Below, in pieces: positions 6,419 through 8,631 of a stretch of DNA of 8,631 nt. The notes beneath the pieces were generated by a model, which ran no database searches, had not been told where the DNA came from, and saw nothing but the letters and a program-made list of their open reading frames with translations. The position numbers and the translations under genes were made by a program. Each line of letters begins with the position of its first letter. Position 1 is the stretch's first letter. The stretch comes from Pedococcus sp. Its GTDB lineage: Bacteria; Actinomycetota; Actinomycetes; Actinomycetales; Dermatophilaceae. The stretch spans positions 1 through 8,631 of the forward strand of contig JAICSZ010000065.1 of assembly GCA_025936615.1 (NCBI GenBank). Direction: 5' to 3'.

Positions 6419-8535
6419 GCACCGACACCAACGCAACCGGGCAGACCTTCGAGGAGGTCGTCACCCACCTGCCGGTGCGCGACGTGGCGCTGCCCGGTGG
6501 CGCGGGCACGATGGCGCTGGTCACCCTCGACAACGGGTTCGACCACACCAAGCCCACCACGTTCGGCCCGAAGACGATCGCCGACCTGCTGTCCGTCGTG
6601 GAGGGGCTGCGTGCCCGCGCCGAGGCGGGCGAGGTCCAGGCCGTCGGCATCACCGGCAAGCCGTTCATCTTCGCGGTCGGCGCCGACCTCAAGGCCGTGG
6701 CCCAGGCGAGCAGCCGCGAGCAGGCGCTCGAGGTCGCCCGAGCCGGCCACGCGGCATACGCGGCGATCATGGACCTGCCGGTACCGACGTTCGCGTTCGT
6801 CAACGGCGCCGCCATGGGCGGCGGGGTCGAGATCGCGCTGGCGTGCGACTACCGGACCATCTCCTCCGGGGTGCCTGCGGTGGCACTGCCCGAGACGTTC
6901 CTCGGGCTGGTGCCGGGCTGGGGCGGCTGCTACCTGCTGCCCAACCTCGTGGGGCCGGCCAACGCGCTCAAGGTCATCATCGAGAACCCGATGAACACCA
7001 ACCGGATGCTCAAGGGACCACAGGCGTTCGAGCTCGGCATGGCCGACGCGATGTTCGAGCCGGCCGACTTCCTCGAGCAGTCGCTGGTCTGGGCGGGCCA
7101 GGTCGTGTCCGGCGCGGTCGAGGTCGAGCGGCCACAGGTCAGCCGCGACGAGGCCGAGTGGACCGCTGCCGTGAAGGCGGCCAAGGGCCTGGTCGACCTC
7201 AAGACCGGCGGAAAGTCGCCCGCGCCCTACCGCGCCCTCCAGCTGGTCGCCGCGGCTCGCACCGCAACCCGCGACGAGGCGTTCGCCGCCGAGGACGAGG
7301 CGCTCGCCGACCTCGTCATGGGTGACGAGTTGCGCGCCGGGCTGTACTCCTTCGACCTGGTGCAGCGACGGGCCAAGCGTCCCGCCGGTGCGCCCGACAA
7401 GGCACTGGCCCGCCCGGTCACCAAGGTCGGCATCGTCGGCGCCGGCCTGATGGCCAGCCAGCTGGCGATGCTGTTCGCCAAGAACCTCGAGGTGCCGGTC
7501 GTGATGACCGACCTCGACGAGGAGCGAGTGGCCAAGGGCGTCGGCTACGTCCACGGCGAGGTCGACAAGCTCCTCGCCAGGGGCCGGCTCGGCAACGACA
7601 AGGCGAACCGGCTCAAGGGGCTCGTCACCGGCGCCGCGAGCAAGGACGGCTTCGCCGACGCGGACTTCGTGGTCGAGGCGGTCTTCGAGGAGATGGGCGT
7701 CAAGAAGCAGGTGTGGTCCGAGGTGGAGGCGGTGGTGTCGCCCGAGTGCGTCCTCGCCACCAACACCAGCTCGCTGTCGATCACCGAGATGGCCGCCGAC
7801 CTCGAGCACCCCGAGCGGGTGGTCGGCTTCCACTTCTTCAACCCCGTCGCCGTGATGCCGCTGCTCGAGATCATCAAGGGTGAGCGCACCGACGATGCCA
7901 CTCTCGCAACGGCTTTCGCCACCGGCAAGGGCCTGAAGAAGACCACGATCCTCGTCAGGGACTCCCCCAGCTTCATCGTCAACCGGCTGCTCGGCCGCTT
8001 CATGGGCGAGGTCGCGAAGGTCGTCGACGAGGGGACGCCGATCGAGGTGGCGGACAAGGCCTTCGCAGGCCTGGCCCCGATGCCGCCCTTCATCCTGCTC
8101 GGCCTCGTCGGCCCGGCGATCGCGTTGCACAACAACGAGACCCTCGCCAAGGCGTTCCCCGAGCGCTTCTACGTCTCGGAGAACCTGCGCCGTGTCGTGG
8201 CCGCCAAGAAGGCGGCCATCTACGCCTGGCCCGAGGGCAAGCCGGTCGTCGACCCCGAGGTCGAGGCGCTTTTCGAGAAGCCGGCCGACCCGGTGGTGCT
8301 GTCGACCGAGGAGGTCCGCGAGCGGGTGCTCGGCGTCCTCGCGGACGAGGCGCGGCGGATGCTCGACGAGGGCGTCGCCCAGGCCCCCATGGACCTCGAC
8401 CTCGCGATGATCACCGGCGCCGGCTTCCAGTTCTGGAACGGCGGGCTCACCCCGCTGCTCGACCGCGAGGGCGTCTCGGAGCAGGTGACCGGGCGGCGCT
8501 TCCTGCCACCGGGCGCGGCCAGCGTCCCCGCCTGA
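6415..8535 (+). CDS. fadB: Enoyl-CoA hydratase / 3-hydroxyacyl-CoA dehydrogenase
   Basis: 706 aa, the normal size of a FadB-type alpha subunit. It hydrates trans-2-enoyl-CoA and oxidises the 3-hydroxyacyl-CoA with NAD+, handing 3-ketoacyl-CoA to the thiolase. The crotonase part (about 20-260) has the oxyanion-hole loops GADLK (89-93) and GAAMGGGVE (131-139), with both catalytic glutamates, Glu139 and Glu160 (in LPETFLGLVPGWGG), matching E. coli FadB Glu119 and Glu139. The dehydrogenase begins near 335 with KVGIVGAGLMASQ, then Asp366 for the NAD ribose, TNTSSLSI (449-456), and the His473/Glu485 pair in GFHFFNPVAVMPLLEII. A C-terminal dehydrogenase domain follows NRLLGRF (523-529). The Rossmann loop reads GxGxxA, with Ala347 for the third glycine. 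The GTG start overlaps the thiolase stop by four bases, so translation is probably coupled. Confidence 0.96.
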   Translation: MSTDTNATGQTFEEVVTHLPVRDVALPGGAGTMALVTLDNGFDHTKPTTFGPKTIADLLSVVEGLRARAEAGEVQAVGITGKPFIFAVGADLKAVAQASSREQALEVARAGHAAYAAIMDLPVPTFAFVNGAAMGGGVEIALACDYRTISSGVPAVALPETFLGLVPGWGGCYLLPNLVGPANALKVIIENPMNTNRMLKGPQAFELGMADAMFEPADFLEQSLVWAGQVVSGAVEVERPQVSRDEAEWTAAVKAAKGLVDLKTGGKSPAPYRALQLVAAARTATRDEAFAAEDEALADLVMGDELRAGLYSFDLVQRRAKRPAGAPDKALARPVTKVGIVGAGLMASQLAMLFAKNLEVPVVMTDLDEERVAKGVGYVHGEVDKLLARGRLGNDKANRLKGLVTGAASKDGFADADFVVEAVFEEMGVKKQVWSEVEAVVSPECVLATNTSSLSITEMAADLEHPERVVGFHFFNPVAVMPLLEIIKGERTDDATLATAFATGKGLKKTTILVRDSPSFIVNRLLGRFMGEVAKVVDEGTPIEVADKAFAGLAPMPPFILLGLVGPAIALHNNETLAKAFPERFYVSENLRRVVAAKKAAIYAWPEGKPVVDPEVEALFEKPADPVVLSTEEVRERVLGVLADEARRMLDEGVAQAPMDLDLAMITGAGFQFWNGGLTPLLDREGVSEQVTGRRFLPPGAASVPA

Positions 8536-8557
8536 GGCGAGCAGCCGGCCCAGGCGC

Positions 8558-8593
8558 GTGGGCGGCAAGCCGACCGGTTGGTTTGCCCGCCAC
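8558..8593. terminator. Imperfect 36-nt palindrome after fadB
   Basis: Positions 8558-8575 pair with 8576-8593 over 16 of 18 positions, two of them G-T; the only mismatches are an adjacent pair at 8562-8563 against 8588-8589. The centre is ACCGGT, so a real RNA hairpin would open to a small loop. It begins 22 bases after the fadB stop. No U-tract follows. It probably ends the operon transcript; it could also act on a convergent gene beyond the window. Confidence 0.5.
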
Positions 8594-8604
8594 CCCCCGT
8601 CAGG

Positions 8605-8631
8605 GGCCCCCCACCACAGGCGGGTGGGGCC
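8605..8631. terminator. Second GC-rich hairpin at the window edge
   Basis: CCCCACC (8609-8615) pairs with GGTGGGG (8623-8629) around a 7-nt loop; GG (8605-8606) and CC (8630-8631) extend it past a 2-nt bulge. It may continue beyond the window, so its strand and role are open. Together with the hairpin at 8558 it forms a tandem. Confidence 0.35.

Noticed and set aside
5162..6436. A 424-codon open frame antisense to the thiolase
   Set aside because: Same high-GC mirror effect; no motif seen, and the thiolase is complete on the other strand.
6385..8568. A 727-codon open frame antisense to fadB
   Set aside because: Its sequence is low-information and rich in Leu, Gly, Arg, His and Asp; the plus-strand frame has complete catalytic motifs throughout.
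1..8631. Search for a mobile element, phage, CRISPR, toxin-antitoxin or defence system, tRNA or rRNA
   Set aside because: No transposase, integrase, spaced direct repeats, tRNA-like cloverleaf or defence-type proteins are visible; gene content and codon use are uniform core chromosome.

Overview
The window is a stretch of very GC-rich actinobacterial chromosome. Third-codon positions are almost entirely G or C, GTG starts are common and leaderless promoters seem to be in use. The gene order and protein wording fit a Micrococcales member, perhaps family Intrasporangiaceae; the taxonomic guess is inference. I see no mobile element, phage gene, CRISPR array, tRNA or rRNA. No gene-free stretch exceeds 300 bases; the longest is 4983-5191 (209 nt).

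Left part (1-3061), heme and envelope. The start of a hemG/cgoX-type FAD oxidase runs off the left edge on the minus strand. A plus-strand DUF4349 lipoprotein follows; its last 14 bases overlap the end of the convergent minus-strand hemE (uroporphyrinogen decarboxylase). Upstream of hemE, on the same strand and 32 nt away, is an EamA/DMT-family membrane transporter, so transporter and hemE probably form one transcript.

Middle part (3062-4982). A compact 76-nt divergent promoter region separates the transporter from a plus-strand pair: a DUF3000 protein of unknown function and an RNase D-like DEDDy exonuclease with an HRDC domain. Transporter, DUF3000 and exonuclease each have a TANNNT -10 box ending exactly six bases before a GTG codon, the geometry of leaderless transcripts. 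The divergent region also carries an 11-bp perfect inverted repeat that covers the DUF3000 start.

Right part (4983-8631). A 21-bp perfect hairpin follows the exonuclease gene. Next comes a two-gene beta-oxidation operon: a thiolase (fadA-like) with a clear -10 box, a 50-nt leader and a strong Shine-Dalgarno, coupled by a GTGA overlap to a 706-aa hydratase/3-hydroxyacyl-CoA dehydrogenase (fadB-like). Together these would hydrate, oxidise and cleave fatty enoyl-CoA. Hairpins after the fadB stop probably end the transcript.

The genes are ordinary core metabolism. The noteworthy signals are mostly non-coding: the repeated leaderless geometry, the inverted repeat in the divergent promoter, the long intergenic palindrome, and the concentration of nearly all ATA/TAT triplets in a GGCATACC-like word, even at the cost of rare codons.
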